Positions 1-8,522 of a DNA stretch of 64,000 nt are shown here, in pieces. The position numbers and the translations under genes were made by a program. This DNA is from Nonlabens agnitus (GTDB lineage Bacteria > Bacteroidota > Bacteroidia > Flavobacteriales > Flavobacteriaceae). Location of the stretch: contig NZ_MQUC01000003.1 in NCBI RefSeq assembly GCF_002994045.1, positions 596,501 to 660,500 of the forward strand, written 5' to 3'. How positions within the stretch are numbered: the stretch's first letter is position 1; every line of letters begins with the position of its first letter. The notes under the pieces were generated by a model. That model saw nothing but the letters and a program-made list of their open reading frames with translations. It was not told the DNA's origin and made no database searches.

Positions 1-347
1 ATGCTCATCAGTTTGATTTCCAGCTCACCTCCATAAAAGTTGAAATAAGGCGTTCCCTGGAAAATATCACCGCAATCCAATAATAAGGTATTCGGGTTTT
101 CCTTGCGTACCTTATTGATAAGTGCCGCACGTCGCGCCACGCCGCCACGGCCATCGTTTCTGCCGCCATTGATAGGCTCAATGTGCGAGTGCGTATCGTT
201 GGTATGTAGAATGGTGATTTTCTTGAGCTCTTCGTCTTCAGCAGCGGTTTGAAACAACCCTGAAGCCAGCGCCGTATTGCTCCATAGACCAGTACCTGCG
301 ATAAGACTTGCTGTGGCGGTGTTTTGGATAAATTTTCTACGTTCCAT
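1..347 (-). CDS. 5'-nucleotidase-type metallophosphatase, N-terminal part (truncated by window edge)
   Basis: The first 115 codons are visible and the rest lies beyond base 1. The N-terminus MERRKFIQ followed by a small-residue stretch resembles a twin-arginine export signal. The mature part begins with KITILHTNDTHSHIEP and later LLLDCGDIFQGTP, which are the metal-binding motifs (NDxHxH and GD) of the calcineurin-like 5'-nucleotidase/2',3'-cyclic phosphodiesterase (UshA) family. The product should be an exported dinuclear-metal phosphoesterase acting on nucleotides. The next gene upstream encodes the matching C-terminal domain and ends 2 bp before this start, so the two are almost certainly one operon and probably one functional unit. 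Confidence 0.88.
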   Translation of the reverse strand, partial: MERRKFIQNTATASLIAGTGLWSNTALASGLFQTAAEDEELKKITILHTNDTHSHIEPINGGRNDGRGGVARRAALINKVRKENPNTLLLDCGDIFQGTPYFNFYGGELEIKLMS

Positions 348-349
348 GA

Positions 350-1132
350 TTAGTTGGTTTTGGTAAATCGATCATCTGCTTTAAAGCCCAGTGTATCTGT
401 TTTGGAAAAATAGTCGATCATCGCGTTTCTGATCTTGTAATCTAATTTGGTGCTGGAAATAGCTTTGGTAAAAAACTCCATGTTATCGCCACCAGTCATG
501 AGGTAATCGTTGGTAAGCACGTAGTAGTTGCGGTCAAAAGTAATAGGCTGGCCGGCAAGCGATAATTCTACACTGGCATCATCTGTTGTGATTTTGAGCG
601 CATCAAAAGGATGTGCACGTTCCTTTTCTACCAGATAGTCAACTAGTTCCTTCATTTGTTGTGGAGCCAGCTCTGCGACCACCATTTCGTTTTCAAAAGG
701 CATCACTTCATAAGCGGTTCTAGTGGTGACGTTTCCTGCGGGAATACCAGCTCGTATACCACCATGATTGAGCAGTACCATGTCAATTTCCTTACCGGTT
801 CGAGATTTGAAAATAGGTGCGCCTTGGGTGCGAGCGATCGCGGCCATCATGTTTCCTATACGCGTGTTGAGCGGCGTATCGGTTTTGGTCATATCTGCCG
901 GGTTATAACTCAAAGGGGTACTCATTTGTTGGTCCAGGCTTTGCTTGTAGGGAGCGATAAAAGTCTCTATACTGGCTACGCCTTGGATGGTAGAGTCAAT
1001 TTGGGTCTGACTTGCGTTAAGCTTTTGAACGGTGTAGTTTTCTGTCTTGCAGGATGTTGTCAATAATATCGCTTTCGCGAAAGCGAAAACCATTAAACCT
1101 TTCCTACAACCTAGGGTCATACTAATTTTCAT
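350..1132 (-). CDS. lipoprotein with 5'-nucleotidase C-terminal domain
   Basis: 260 residues. A lipoprotein signal ends in the lipobox LTTSC, so the protein is probably membrane-anchored. The body matches the 5'-nucleotidase C-terminal domain, which binds the nucleotide in UshA-type enzymes: NHGGIRAGIPAG, then YEVMPFENEMVV, then VLTNDYLMTGGDNMEFF. No metallophosphatase domain is present; that domain is encoded by the next gene, 2 bp downstream. Because this ORF has its own signal peptide, the split is a genuine two-gene arrangement and not a frameshift. The signal peptide contains AFAKA, encoded by a copy of the 16-bp palindrome at 1070. Confidence 0.88.
   Translation of the reverse strand: MKISMTLGCRKGLMVFAFAKAILLTTSCKTENYTVQKLNASQTQIDSTIQGVASIETFIAPYKQSLDQQMSTPLSYNPADMTKTDTPLNTRIGNMMAAIARTQGAPIFKSRTGKEIDMVLLNHGGIRAGIPAGNVTTRTAYEVMPFENEMVVAELAPQQMKELVDYLVEKERAHPFDALKITTDDASVELSLAGQPITFDRNYYVLTNDYLMTGGDNMEFFTKAISSTKLDYKIRNAMIDYFSKTDTLGFKADDRFTKTN
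1070..1085. repeat. 16-bp palindrome CGCTTTCGCGAAAGCG, exact
   Basis: An exact copy inside the signal peptide codons of the 5'-nucleotidase C-domain lipoprotein, read as AFAKA. Flanked by T and A. Confidence 0.97.
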
Positions 1133-1144
1133 AGGCGATTGTTA

Positions 1145-1152
1145 TACCTTTG
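1145..1152 (+). promoter_or_regulatory. -7 box (TAccTTTG) for the DUF6913-dapA operon
   Basis: TACCTTTG matches the Bacteroidetes sigma-A -7 consensus TAnnTTTG and ends 17 bp before the ATG at 1170. I see no good -33 TTG at the usual spacing. Confidence 0.5.
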
Positions 1153-1169
1153 TGGCTTAGTAAAAGTAA

Positions 1170-1676
1170 ATGATTTTTGACGTTTTTAAGAGGCGATGGC
1201 TGCGCAAACAGCAGGAAAAATTATCTGGACAGCGCAGGAGTAGCATCACGTCAAAACCTTTTTCTATGGTGGTGCTTTATGATGCAGATGTGGAGAAATC
1301 TACATTGTTTATGGAGCAATGGTCGCGTGAGTTGGAGATACGGGATTACCAGATGGTAGGTGTGACTGTAGATACCAAAAAACAACCGGTGCAGGACCAG
1401 CTGCTGGTGAGTATGAAAAGTATCAAATGGTCTGGAGGCCTTGCAGATCCTGCGCTGAAAGAATTGCTGGATCATTATTTTGATCTCCAGATCAATCTGT
1501 TTGAAAAGAGGGATGATTTGAAATCATACGTTGCGATGGCTCTGGATTCTGGAATTACGGCAGGATTAGCATCATTACCAGAGGATCATTATGATCTCGC
1601 TATTGATGTAAAACTTAACCAAAAAGAGTTATTTATTAAAGAATTGAACAAATACCTAAATATCATAACAAAGTAG
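1170..1676 (+). CDS. DUF6913-like conserved flavobacterial protein
   Basis: 168 residues, soluble, with no signal peptide. A basic N-terminal helix (FKRRWLRKQQEKL) is followed by an alpha/beta domain (MVVLYDADVEKS ... YQMVGVTVDTKK ... YDLAIDVKL). The sequence resembles the family annotated DUF6913 in flavobacteria, which typically sits directly before dapA, as here: its TAG stop ends one base before the dapA ATG, so the two genes should be translationally coupled. The function is unknown; nothing visible indicates a catalytic motif. A -7 box lies at 1145. Confidence 0.72.
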   Translation: MIFDVFKRRWLRKQQEKLSGQRRSSITSKPFSMVVLYDADVEKSTLFMEQWSRELEIRDYQMVGVTVDTKKQPVQDQLLVSMKSIKWSGGLADPALKELLDHYFDLQINLFEKRDDLKSYVAMALDSGITAGLASLPEDHYDLAIDVKLNQKELFIKELNKYLNIITK

Positions 1677-1677
1677 C

Positions 1678-2562
1678 ATGCAAGAATTGATAGGAACAGG
1701 AGTGGCCTTAATCACTCCATTTCACACAGATGGAACGGTAGATCATACCGCACTTGAAAAACTAGTGGATTTTCAAATAGAAAATGGAATTGATTATCTA
1801 GTCGTCATGGGAACCACGGGCGAGAATGTGACTCTAACTGTAGAGGATAAACAGGCCGTCATTGCTACTGTTAAAAAGGCCAACAATAAACGTTTGCCAC
1901 TAGTGATTGGTATAGGAGGTAACGATACCAAAGTAGTTGTTGATCAAATCAAAAATACTGATTTATCTGACTTTGCTGCGGTACTATCCGTTTCTCCAGC
2001 ATATAACAAGCCTAGTCAAGAAGGTATTTATCAGCATTTCAAGGCTGTTGCGCAGGCTACGGACAAACCTATCATCGTGTATAACGTGCCTGGTAGAACC
2101 GGTTCAAATATATCAGTCAATACGATCGTACGATTGGCGCATGATTTCGAAAATATTGTAGCCATTAAAGAAGCTGCTGGTGATATTGTGCAGGCCATGA
2201 AAATGATCCAGTACACGCCTAAGGAGTTTTTGGTGATTTCTGGTGATGACATGATTGCGCTGCCTATGACGCTTGCTGGTGGTGCAGGAGTGATATCGGT
2301 TATTGGTCAGGCGATGGCTCAGGATTTTAGCGATATGATCAGATATGCCTTGAATGGCGATGTTCAGGAAGCATATGAATTACATTACAAGGTAGCGCCC
2401 AGCATCGATTTGATTTTTGAACAAGGCAATCCTGTAGGTATTAAAGCGTTATTGGAACAACTAGGAATAGGCTCCTCACAAGTGCGATTACCTTTAATAG
2501 ATGCAGATCAGGATCTAAAGGATAGGTTGAAAGCCTTTCTAGAATCCTATGAACAGAATTAA
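1678..2562 (+). CDS. dapA: 4-hydroxy-tetrahydrodipicolinate synthase
   Basis: 294 residues, the usual length. DapA condenses pyruvate with aspartate semialdehyde, the first committed step to diaminopimelate and lysine. GTTGE (45-49) binds the pyruvate carboxyl. Tyr135 in IIVYNVPGRT is the proton-relay tyrosine, and Lys164 in AIKEAAGD is the Schiff-base lysine. It follows the DUF6913 gene with 1 bp between them and precedes bamD by 64 bp. That gap holds an imperfect inverted repeat (aagcca/tggctt, 2584-2605) without a T-tract, so transcription may continue into bamD. Confidence 0.97.
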   Translation: MQELIGTGVALITPFHTDGTVDHTALEKLVDFQIENGIDYLVVMGTTGENVTLTVEDKQAVIATVKKANNKRLPLVIGIGGNDTKVVVDQIKNTDLSDFAAVLSVSPAYNKPSQEGIYQHFKAVAQATDKPIIVYNVPGRTGSNISVNTIVRLAHDFENIVAIKEAAGDIVQAMKMIQYTPKEFLVISGDDMIALPMTLAGGAGVISVIGQAMAQDFSDMIRYALNGDVQEAYELHYKVAPSIDLIFEQGNPVGIKALLEQLGIGSSQVRLPLIDADQDLKDRLKAFLESYEQN

Positions 2563-2626
2563 AAAGTAACATGTAAATGCAAAAGCCAATCAACGGAATG
2601 GCTTACTTGCAGTTTAAACAACAACA

Positions 2627-3424
2627 ATGAAACAAACAACGGTGCTATTATTAATCGTCCTTTCTCTAATAGGTTGCTCTAATTATCAAAAGGCATTAAA
2701 GTCGACAGATAATCAGCTCAAGGTGCGAGTAGCAGATTCTCTAATCGCTGCCGAAAAATATTCTAAGGCCATCAACTTACTGGAGCAAGCAGTTCCTGCT
2801 TACAGAGGTACAGACAGTGCAGCGCCAGTGGCTCTTAAATATGCCAATGCATTATATGAAGATCGACGTTATCCAGAAAGCGGTTATCAATTTGAAACCT
2901 ATAGAAAAAGTTATGTGTCAGATCCTTATAGAGAATATGCGACATTCATGATAGGGAAAAGCCTCTATGAAATGGCACCGATCTATTCTAAGGATCAAGA
3001 GCCCACCCAAAGGGCGCTTGCAAAATTCCAAGATTACATCAATGTGTATCCTAATGGAGAATATCTGCCAGAGGCTAACAAACTGGTAGATGAGATGCAA
3101 TTCAAGCTGGATAAAAAGGCGTACGAAATTGCAAAGAATTATCATAAAAGAGCGCCGTTTTCACGTGGTGGTTATACCGCTGCAATTGCCTCTTTTGAGA
3201 ACTTCATCATCGACCATCCAGGATCTGAATTTCAGGATGATGCAGCATTTTATCTTTTGGACTCACAATATTCCTATGCCATCAAAAGTTTTGCAGTCTT
3301 AATTCCTGAAAGACTTGAGGTTGCTAAAGAATATTATGATACCTTTGCAGCCCGTTTCCCTAACAGTGAATACAAGGAACAGGCAGACGAATTGTTGGAG
3401 AAAATCAACAGTTACAATAATTAA
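2627..3424 (+). CDS. bamD: outer membrane assembly lipoprotein BamD
   Basis: 265 residues. The signal peptide MKQTTVLLLIVLSLIGC ends in a lipobox (LIGC), giving a periplasm-facing outer-membrane lipoprotein. The rest is a chain of TPR-like helix pairs (SLIAAEKYSKAINLLEQAV, DRRYPESGYQFETYRKSYV, ALAKFQDYINVYPNGEYLPEANKLVDEM, YTAAIASFENFIIDHPGSEF), typical of BamD, the partner of BamA in outer-membrane protein insertion. The gene lies 14 bp upstream of rpoZ, the arrangement usual in Bacteroidetes. Confidence 0.95.
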   Translation: MKQTTVLLLIVLSLIGCSNYQKALKSTDNQLKVRVADSLIAAEKYSKAINLLEQAVPAYRGTDSAAPVALKYANALYEDRRYPESGYQFETYRKSYVSDPYREYATFMIGKSLYEMAPIYSKDQEPTQRALAKFQDYINVYPNGEYLPEANKLVDEMQFKLDKKAYEIAKNYHKRAPFSRGGYTAAIASFENFIIDHPGSEFQDDAAFYLLDSQYSYAIKSFAVLIPERLEVAKEYYDTFAARFPNSEYKEQADELLEKINSYNN

Positions 3425-3438
3425 GAACACTATTTACT

Positions 3439-3762
3439 ATGGATACTAAAAATCTTAAAGCACCCAATACGAGCATTACCTATGATAGAGACCTATTGAC
3501 GGCTCCTACAGGTAATATGTATGAAGCGATTTCTATCATTGCAAAACGCGCAGAGCAAATCAATACTGACATCAAGGAAGAATTGATTGAGAAGCTGGAA
3601 GAGTTTGCTACCTACAACGATTCTCTAGAAGAAATTTTTGAGAACAAAGAGCAAATTGAGGTTTCTAAATTCTATGAGCGTTTGCCTAAACCACATTCCA
3701 TTGCAGTACAGGAATGGATGGATGGTAAGATCTACCACAGAGATACTGGAGTTTCAGAATAG
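3439..3762 (+). CDS. rpoZ: RNA polymerase omega subunit (Bacteroidetes type)
   Basis: 107 residues. The core TGNMYEAISIIAKRAEQINTDIKEELIEKLEEF corresponds to the Rpb6/omega fold, in which the YE.I.I...RA.QI helix contacts the beta' subunit. Bacteroidetes omega proteins are longer and more divergent than the E. coli form, and they lie between bamD and coaBC exactly as here. Omega supports RNA polymerase assembly and, in many bacteria, ppGpp sensing; whether it does so in this organism cannot be read from the sequence. Confidence 0.88.
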   Translation: MDTKNLKAPNTSITYDRDLLTAPTGNMYEAISIIAKRAEQINTDIKEELIEKLEEFATYNDSLEEIFENKEQIEVSKFYERLPKPHSIAVQEWMDGKIYHRDTGVSE

Positions 3763-3767
3763 ATTCT

Positions 3768-4976
3768 ATGAGTATATTGAGTGGTAAAAAGGTATTGCTA
3801 GGAGTAACTGGTGGTATCGCTGCTTACAAAACAACTTATTTGACGCGCCTGCTTGTAAAAGCAGGCGTTTCTGTTAAAGTGGTAATGACACCATCTGCCA
3901 GGGATTTTGTCACGCCACTGTCCTTAAGTACGCTTTCAAAAAATCCAGTGTTGTCCTCATTTACTAATGAAGATGATGAGAATGACTTGTGGAACAACCA
4001 TGTGGAACTAGGTCTCTGGGCAGACTTGATGATCATCGCACCATGTACGGCAAATACAATGAGCAAGATGGTCAATGGCACCGTGGACAATCTCTTGCTA
4101 GCAGTTTATACCAGTGCTAAATGTCCCGTATACTTTGCTCCGGCAATGGATCTGGATATGTACAAACATCCTTCAACCACACAAAATTTTGAGAAACTGG
4201 CTAGTTATGGCAACCACATGATTCCTGCTGGCGATGGTGAGTTGGCGAGTGGACTATCTGGCAAAGGGCGTATGGCAGAACCAGAAGAAATAGTGCACTT
4301 TGTAGAACAGCAATTACTCAAGGAACAGCCGTTGCGTTGTAAAACCTGCCTCATCACCGCTGGACCTACCCATGAAGCGATTGATCCCGTAAGATACATA
4401 GGCAATCACAGTACCGGTAAAATGGGCATGGCCATCGCTATGGATTTAGCTAACCGTGGTGCAGAAGTAACTTTAATTATAGGTCCAACCTCGCTAACCG
4501 GTGAACATGATTTGATCCAGCGCATCGATGTGACCAGCGCACAGGAAATGTATGATGCCGTGCATAAACATATTTCAGGTAAGGATTATGCGGTTTTTAG
4601 TGCTGCTGTTGCAGATTATAAACCAGCCATTCCAGCAGGTCAGAAAATAAAAAAGAGTTCTGATACGTTAACTTTAGAACTGGTCAAAAATCCCGATATT
4701 TTAGCGAGTGTAGGAGTAATGGAGAATCGTCCGTTTTTGGTAGGGTTTGCTCTGGAGACAGAGAATGAAATAGAGCACGCTTTCGCGAAAGCGAAAAAGA
4801 AAAACACCGATTTGCTCATATTAAACTCCATGAATGATGAAGGTGCTGGATTTGGGACGGATACGAATAAAATAACCATGATCGATAAGAACGGAAATTC
4901 AGAGAAATTTCCAGTGAAATCGAAACAATTGGTAGCTAAAGATATTGTCGATGAAATTGTCAAACGTACTTCATAG
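3768..4976 (+). CDS. coaBC: bifunctional phosphopantothenoylcysteine decarboxylase / phosphopantothenate-cysteine ligase
   Basis: 402 residues. The protein makes 4'-phosphopantetheine for coenzyme A. The N-terminal flavin-binding CoaC half has GVTGGIAAYK, the catalytic-histidine segment WNNHVELGLWAD, APCTANTMSKM and PAMDLDMYKHPST. The CoaB half has ITAGPTHEAIDPVRYIGNHSTGKMG and the conserved AAVADYKP with KIKKSS. It starts 5 bp after rpoZ and overlaps porD. Near the end, IEHAFAKAKKKNTDLLILN contains a palindrome-encoded AFAKA in the helix before the conserved K.KN.DL.. segment, without disturbing the family length. Confidence 0.96.
   Translation: MSILSGKKVLLGVTGGIAAYKTTYLTRLLVKAGVSVKVVMTPSARDFVTPLSLSTLSKNPVLSSFTNEDDENDLWNNHVELGLWADLMIIAPCTANTMSKMVNGTVDNLLLAVYTSAKCPVYFAPAMDLDMYKHPSTTQNFEKLASYGNHMIPAGDGELASGLSGKGRMAEPEEIVHFVEQQLLKEQPLRCKTCLITAGPTHEAIDPVRYIGNHSTGKMGMAIAMDLANRGAEVTLIIGPTSLTGEHDLIQRIDVTSAQEMYDAVHKHISGKDYAVFSAAVADYKPAIPAGQKIKKSSDTLTLELVKNPDILASVGVMENRPFLVGFALETENEIEHAFAKAKKKNTDLLILNSMNDEGAGFGTDTNKITMIDKNGNSEKFPVKSKQLVAKDIVDEIVKRTS
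4778..4793. repeat. 16-bp palindrome, exact
   Basis: An exact copy inside coaBC, read as AFAKA. Confidence 0.97.
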
Positions 4977-5862
4977 AACATTTACTTTTTTGGTGCTCAT
5001 TGCTGGCTTTGCCGCAAGTGCCCAAGAATTTAATATGACGGTCCAGGTGAATGCTCAAAACATTGCGCAGCCAGACCGAACGATTTTTAGAACCTTAGAA
5101 AATTCCCTGCAGGAATTTATAAATAATACCAAATGGACCGACCGTGAGGTGGCAGATGAAGAGCGCATCGATGGTGCTCTTATTTTTGTGGTGAGTAATT
5201 TTGACAACAATAGGTTCCAAGGCAATTTCCAGTTGTCAGTGTCTAGACCGGTTTATAATTCTACCTATACATCTACCATTTTTAATTATAAGGACAACGA
5301 CATAAGCTTTGAATACATCGAGAACGCGCCGTTATTCTATAATGCAAATCAGTTTGAGAGCAACCTGAATAGCTTAATTACTTTTTACGTGTACACAATT
5401 TTGGGAATTCATGCAGATACGTTTGAGCTCAAAGGTGGCCAGCAATTTCATGAACAGGCACAGGATATCGTCAATCTTGCCCAATCGTCCCGCAACATAG
5501 GTTGGAACCCTGGTGATGGAAATGGTCGTGTTTCCAGATATCGTTTGAATAGCGATTTGTTATCTGATACCTTCAAAGAGTATCGTGAGGTGATGTACGA
5601 CTACCATTTGAACGGGTTGGATCAATTTGCGCTTAATGCAAAAGAGACAAAGCAAAATCTTCAAACTTATATTTTGAAGTTTGAAGCGATGAATCAACGT
5701 AGGCCCAACAGTTTATTGCAACGTACTTTCTTTGATGCAAAGTCTGACGAGATCAAGGATATTTATAGTGATGGACCAACGGTAAACATCGCAGAGCTCA
5801 AAGAATCCCTGCAAAAATTAGCACCTAATCAGAATACAAAATGGCGTGCGATTAAAGTGTAA
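4951..5862 (+). CDS. porD: DUF4835 / PorD-like exported protein
   Basis: I place the start at ATG 4951 (MKLSNVLHRTFTFLVLIAGFAASAQ), giving 303 residues; the TTG two codons earlier is less likely. The signal peptide is probably cleaved after AASA. The body (FNMTVQVNAQNIAQPDRTIFRTLENSLQEFINNTKWT ... YVYTILGIHADTFELKGGQQFHEQAQDIV) matches DUF4835, the family of P. gingivalis PorD, genetically linked to type IX secretion and gliding. The exact molecular role is unclear. The gene overlaps the 3' end of coaBC by 26 bp and is followed by an intrinsic terminator at 5898. Confidence 0.85.
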   Translation: MKLSNVLHRTFTFLVLIAGFAASAQEFNMTVQVNAQNIAQPDRTIFRTLENSLQEFINNTKWTDREVADEERIDGALIFVVSNFDNNRFQGNFQLSVSRPVYNSTYTSTIFNYKDNDISFEYIENAPLFYNANQFESNLNSLITFYVYTILGIHADTFELKGGQQFHEQAQDIVNLAQSSRNIGWNPGDGNGRVSRYRLNSDLLSDTFKEYREVMYDYHLNGLDQFALNAKETKQNLQTYILKFEAMNQRRPNSLLQRTFFDAKSDEIKDIYSDGPTVNIAELKESLQKLAPNQNTKWRAIKV

Positions 5863-5897
5863 TCACTTTGTTCAAGGAACTCATTTTCACTAGATTT

Positions 5898-5924
5898 AGG
5901 CAACCATTATGGTTGCCTTTTTAA
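5898..5924 (+). terminator. intrinsic terminator after porD
   Basis: An 8-bp perfect stem (aggcaacc / ggttgcct) with a 5-nt loop is followed by a T-rich run. It ends the dapA-porD transcription unit, so recN probably has its own promoter. Confidence 0.85.
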
Positions 5925-5947
5925 TTATTTAAACAACTGTTTCTTAA

Positions 5948-7627
5948 TTGCTTAAAGAAATACACATACAAAATTACGCGCTCATAGATCAATTGGATCT
6001 TGATATAAGTAACGGTCTTACCATGATTACAGGTGAGACTGGTGCTGGTAAATCTATTATTCTGGGTGCTCTGGGTTTAGTTACCGGTAAGCGTGCAGAT
6101 TTGTCTGCGATTAGAGATACCTCTGCAAAATGCGTGGTCGAGGCTCATTTTGATATTTCAAGATTAAATCTGAAGTCGTTTTTCGAAACTGAAGATCTAG
6201 ATTATCAAGAAGTCACCATCATAAGGCGTGAAATTTTACCTTCGGGAAAAAGCAGGTCGTTCATCAATGACACACCAGTTACCTTAAATGTTGTGAGCAG
6301 TATAGGCGCTCAATTAATTGATATCCATTCCCAACATCAAACACTGCAGTTGGCTACTGATCAATTCCAGATGGAGACTATGAACGCCTTTGTGAACGAG
6401 CAGACAAAGAACGAGAAACGATCTGGTGATGAGGTCCTAAAATCCTATAGATCAGAATTGAAAGAATACAAAAGCCTGATCAAGCAACTGGGTTCCTTAA
6501 AAGAAAATCAGGCAGCCTTATCTAGAGAACTGGATTATAATACCTTTTTATTGAACGAACTTGAAGAAGCCCAAATTGACGGTTTGAATCAAGAAGAACT
6601 CGAGCAAGAAAATGAGCAGTTGAGCAATGTAGAGCAGATTACAGAAGCCTTAGGCATGCTGGAACACAAAATCACTACAGAAGATAGTGGTATGCTTGAT
6701 GAATTGCGTGAGGTCAATACACACCTTAAAGCCATTAAAGGGTTCTCGCCTAAATATCTTGAATTAAACGAACGATTGACTTCGGTACTTGTAGAGTTGG
6801 AAGATATTGCCACTGAGGCAGAAGCTTTGAAAGATCAAGTAGATGTTGATCCAGAGCGTTTGGAATTTATAAATGTCAAACTGGCCTTGCTGGATAACTT
6901 ATATCGCAAACATCAACTAGACAATGTGGAAGATCTCATAAAATTGAGGGACGACCTCGCGGACAAGGTGCTTTCTTCCCAAAACATTGATGGCAAGATC
7001 AAAAACATGGAAACTCTAGTCGCCTCCAAAACTAAAGCTCTGGATCAATTAGCGACTGAATTACATGAATTGAGAACCAAACACAAAACCGATCTGGAAG
7101 CCCAAATAGCGGAAACTGTTCGCTCACTGGGCATGAAAGACGCCCAGTTTGAAGTACGTTTATTACAAGTAGATACCTTTACTGCCAACGGAAAGGATAT
7201 CGTTGAGTTTGCCTTTACTGCAAATAGAGGTACACCATTACTGGCGCTGGATAAAGCAGCTTCTGGTGGTGAACTTTCCAGATTGATGCTTTCCATAAAA
7301 GCCTTGCTTTCCAGATGTAAACAAATGCCTACCATCATTTTTGATGAAATTGATACAGGTGTAAGCGGTTCCATCGCAGAAAAAATGGCCATCATCATGA
7401 AGCAAATGGCAACTGCGATGCAGGTGATTACCATTACACACTTACCACAAATCGCCAGTGCTGGTGACGACCACCTTATCGTTCGCAAGAGAAATGAAGG
7501 CGATAGAACCGTCTCTGTCATAGAACGATTGTCAGAAAGTGCTAGAGTAGAGGAGATTGCACAGATGCTCAGTGGTGGCAGCATTTCTGATGCGGCAAGG
7601 GAAAATGCACGCATTCTACTTCAATAG
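5948..7627 (+). CDS. recN: DNA repair protein RecN
   Basis: 559 residues. RecN is an SMC-like ATPase that acts at double-strand breaks. The N-terminal Walker A is TGETGAGKSIILGAL. A long helical coiled-coil region (about 150-360) is followed by the C-terminal signature and Walker B, ASGGELSRLMLSIK ... PTIIFDEIDTGVSG, and the D/H-loop ITHLPQIAS. The start is TTG at 5948 (LKEIHIQNYALIDQLDLD): the codon immediately upstream is a TAA stop, so no ATG is available without losing the conserved first strand. Confidence 0.95.
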   Translation: MLKEIHIQNYALIDQLDLDISNGLTMITGETGAGKSIILGALGLVTGKRADLSAIRDTSAKCVVEAHFDISRLNLKSFFETEDLDYQEVTIIRREILPSGKSRSFINDTPVTLNVVSSIGAQLIDIHSQHQTLQLATDQFQMETMNAFVNEQTKNEKRSGDEVLKSYRSELKEYKSLIKQLGSLKENQAALSRELDYNTFLLNELEEAQIDGLNQEELEQENEQLSNVEQITEALGMLEHKITTEDSGMLDELREVNTHLKAIKGFSPKYLELNERLTSVLVELEDIATEAEALKDQVDVDPERLEFINVKLALLDNLYRKHQLDNVEDLIKLRDDLADKVLSSQNIDGKIKNMETLVASKTKALDQLATELHELRTKHKTDLEAQIAETVRSLGMKDAQFEVRLLQVDTFTANGKDIVEFAFTANRGTPLLALDKAASGGELSRLMLSIKALLSRCKQMPTIIFDEIDTGVSGSIAEKMAIIMKQMATAMQVITITHLPQIASAGDDHLIVRKRNEGDRTVSVIERLSESARVEEIAQMLSGGSISDAARENARILLQ

Positions 7628-7634
7628 ATAATTT

Positions 7635-7642
7635 TATATTTG
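7635..7642 (+). promoter_or_regulatory. -7 box (TAtaTTTG) for fabI
   Basis: An exact match to TAnnTTTG, 17 bp before the fabI ATG. No clear -33 element is visible. Confidence 0.5.
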
Positions 7643-7659
7643 TCACATATAACGAACTT

Positions 7660-8466
7660 ATGTCTTACAACTTACTTAAAGGAAAACGCGGAATTATTTT
7701 TGGCGCGCTTGATGAAAACTCCATAGCATGGAAAACAGCAAAGCTGGCTCATGAAGAAGGTGCTACTTTTGTTTTAACTAATGCTCCAGTCGCTATGCGC
7801 ATGGGCGAGATCAATAAATTGGCAGAAGAAACAGGCAGCGAGATCATCCCTGCAGATGCTACAAGTGTCGAGGATCTTGAAAACCTCGTGAATAAATCTG
7901 TAGAGATTTTAGGCGGCAAGTTGGATTTTGTATTGCACTCCATAGGTATGTCAGTCAATGTACGTAAGGGAAAACACTACACAGACCAGAACTATGCCTG
8001 GACTGAAAAAGGTTGGGACGTCAGCGCCGTATCCTTCCATAAAGTGATGCAAACGCTTCACAAGAATGATGCGATGAATGAATGGGGTAGCATTGTCGCG
8101 TTGACCTATATGGCGGCACAGCGCACCTTTCCTGACTATAATGATATGGCAGACAATAAGGCTTATCTGGAAAGCATCGCGCGCAGTTTTGGCTACTTCT
8201 TTGGCAAGGACAAAAAAGTTCGTGTCAATACAATCTCTCAATCACCTACACCTACTACCGCAGGAAGCGGCGTGAAAGGATTTGAAGGATTCTTGAGTTA
8301 TGCAGAAAAAATGAGCCCATTAGGAAACGCAACTGCTCAAGATTGTGCAGAATATACGGTGACCCTATTCTCTGATTATACCAAGAAGGTAACCATGCAA
8401 AACCTATTTCACGATGGTGGTTTCTCCAACACCGGCGTGAGTCAAGAGGTTATAGAAAAATTCTAG
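7660..8466 (+). CDS. fabI: enoyl-[acyl-carrier-protein] reductase (NADH)
   Basis: 268 residues. FabI reduces the trans-2-enoyl-ACP double bond in the last step of each fatty-acid elongation cycle. The nucleotide-binding N-terminus is GKRGIIFGALDENSIAWKTAKLAHEEGA. The catalytic Tyr-x6-Lys is in PDYNDMADNKAYLES, preceded by the accessory tyrosine of LTYMAAQR. The substrate-binding loop TISQSPTPTTAGSGVKGFEGF follows. The gene is bracketed by its own -7 box (7635) and a strong terminator (8491), so it is probably monocistronic. Confidence 0.97.
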   Translation: MSYNLLKGKRGIIFGALDENSIAWKTAKLAHEEGATFVLTNAPVAMRMGEINKLAEETGSEIIPADATSVEDLENLVNKSVEILGGKLDFVLHSIGMSVNVRKGKHYTDQNYAWTEKGWDVSAVSFHKVMQTLHKNDAMNEWGSIVALTYMAAQRTFPDYNDMADNKAYLESIARSFGYFFGKDKKVRVNTISQSPTPTTAGSGVKGFEGFLSYAEKMSPLGNATAQDCAEYTVTLFSDYTKKVTMQNLFHDGGFSNTGVSQEVIEKF

Positions 8467-8490
8467 TCCAACGACGATTTAATACCATCA

Positions 8491-8516
8491 AAAGGCTGTT
8501 TTAGACAGCCTTTTTT
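8491..8516 (+). terminator. intrinsic terminator after fabI
   Basis: A 9-bp perfect stem (aaaggctgt / acagccttt) with a 5-nt loop is followed by T residues. Only 6 bp separate it from the ATG of the next gene (8523). Confidence 0.88.
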
Positions 8517-8522
8517 AATTAC

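Noticed and set aside
347..353. Frameshift splitting a single 5'-nucleotidase gene
   Set aside because: Both halves have their own start and export signal, so they are two genes.
2584..2605. Inverted repeat between dapA and bamD as a terminator
   Set aside because: The stem is short and no T-tract follows.
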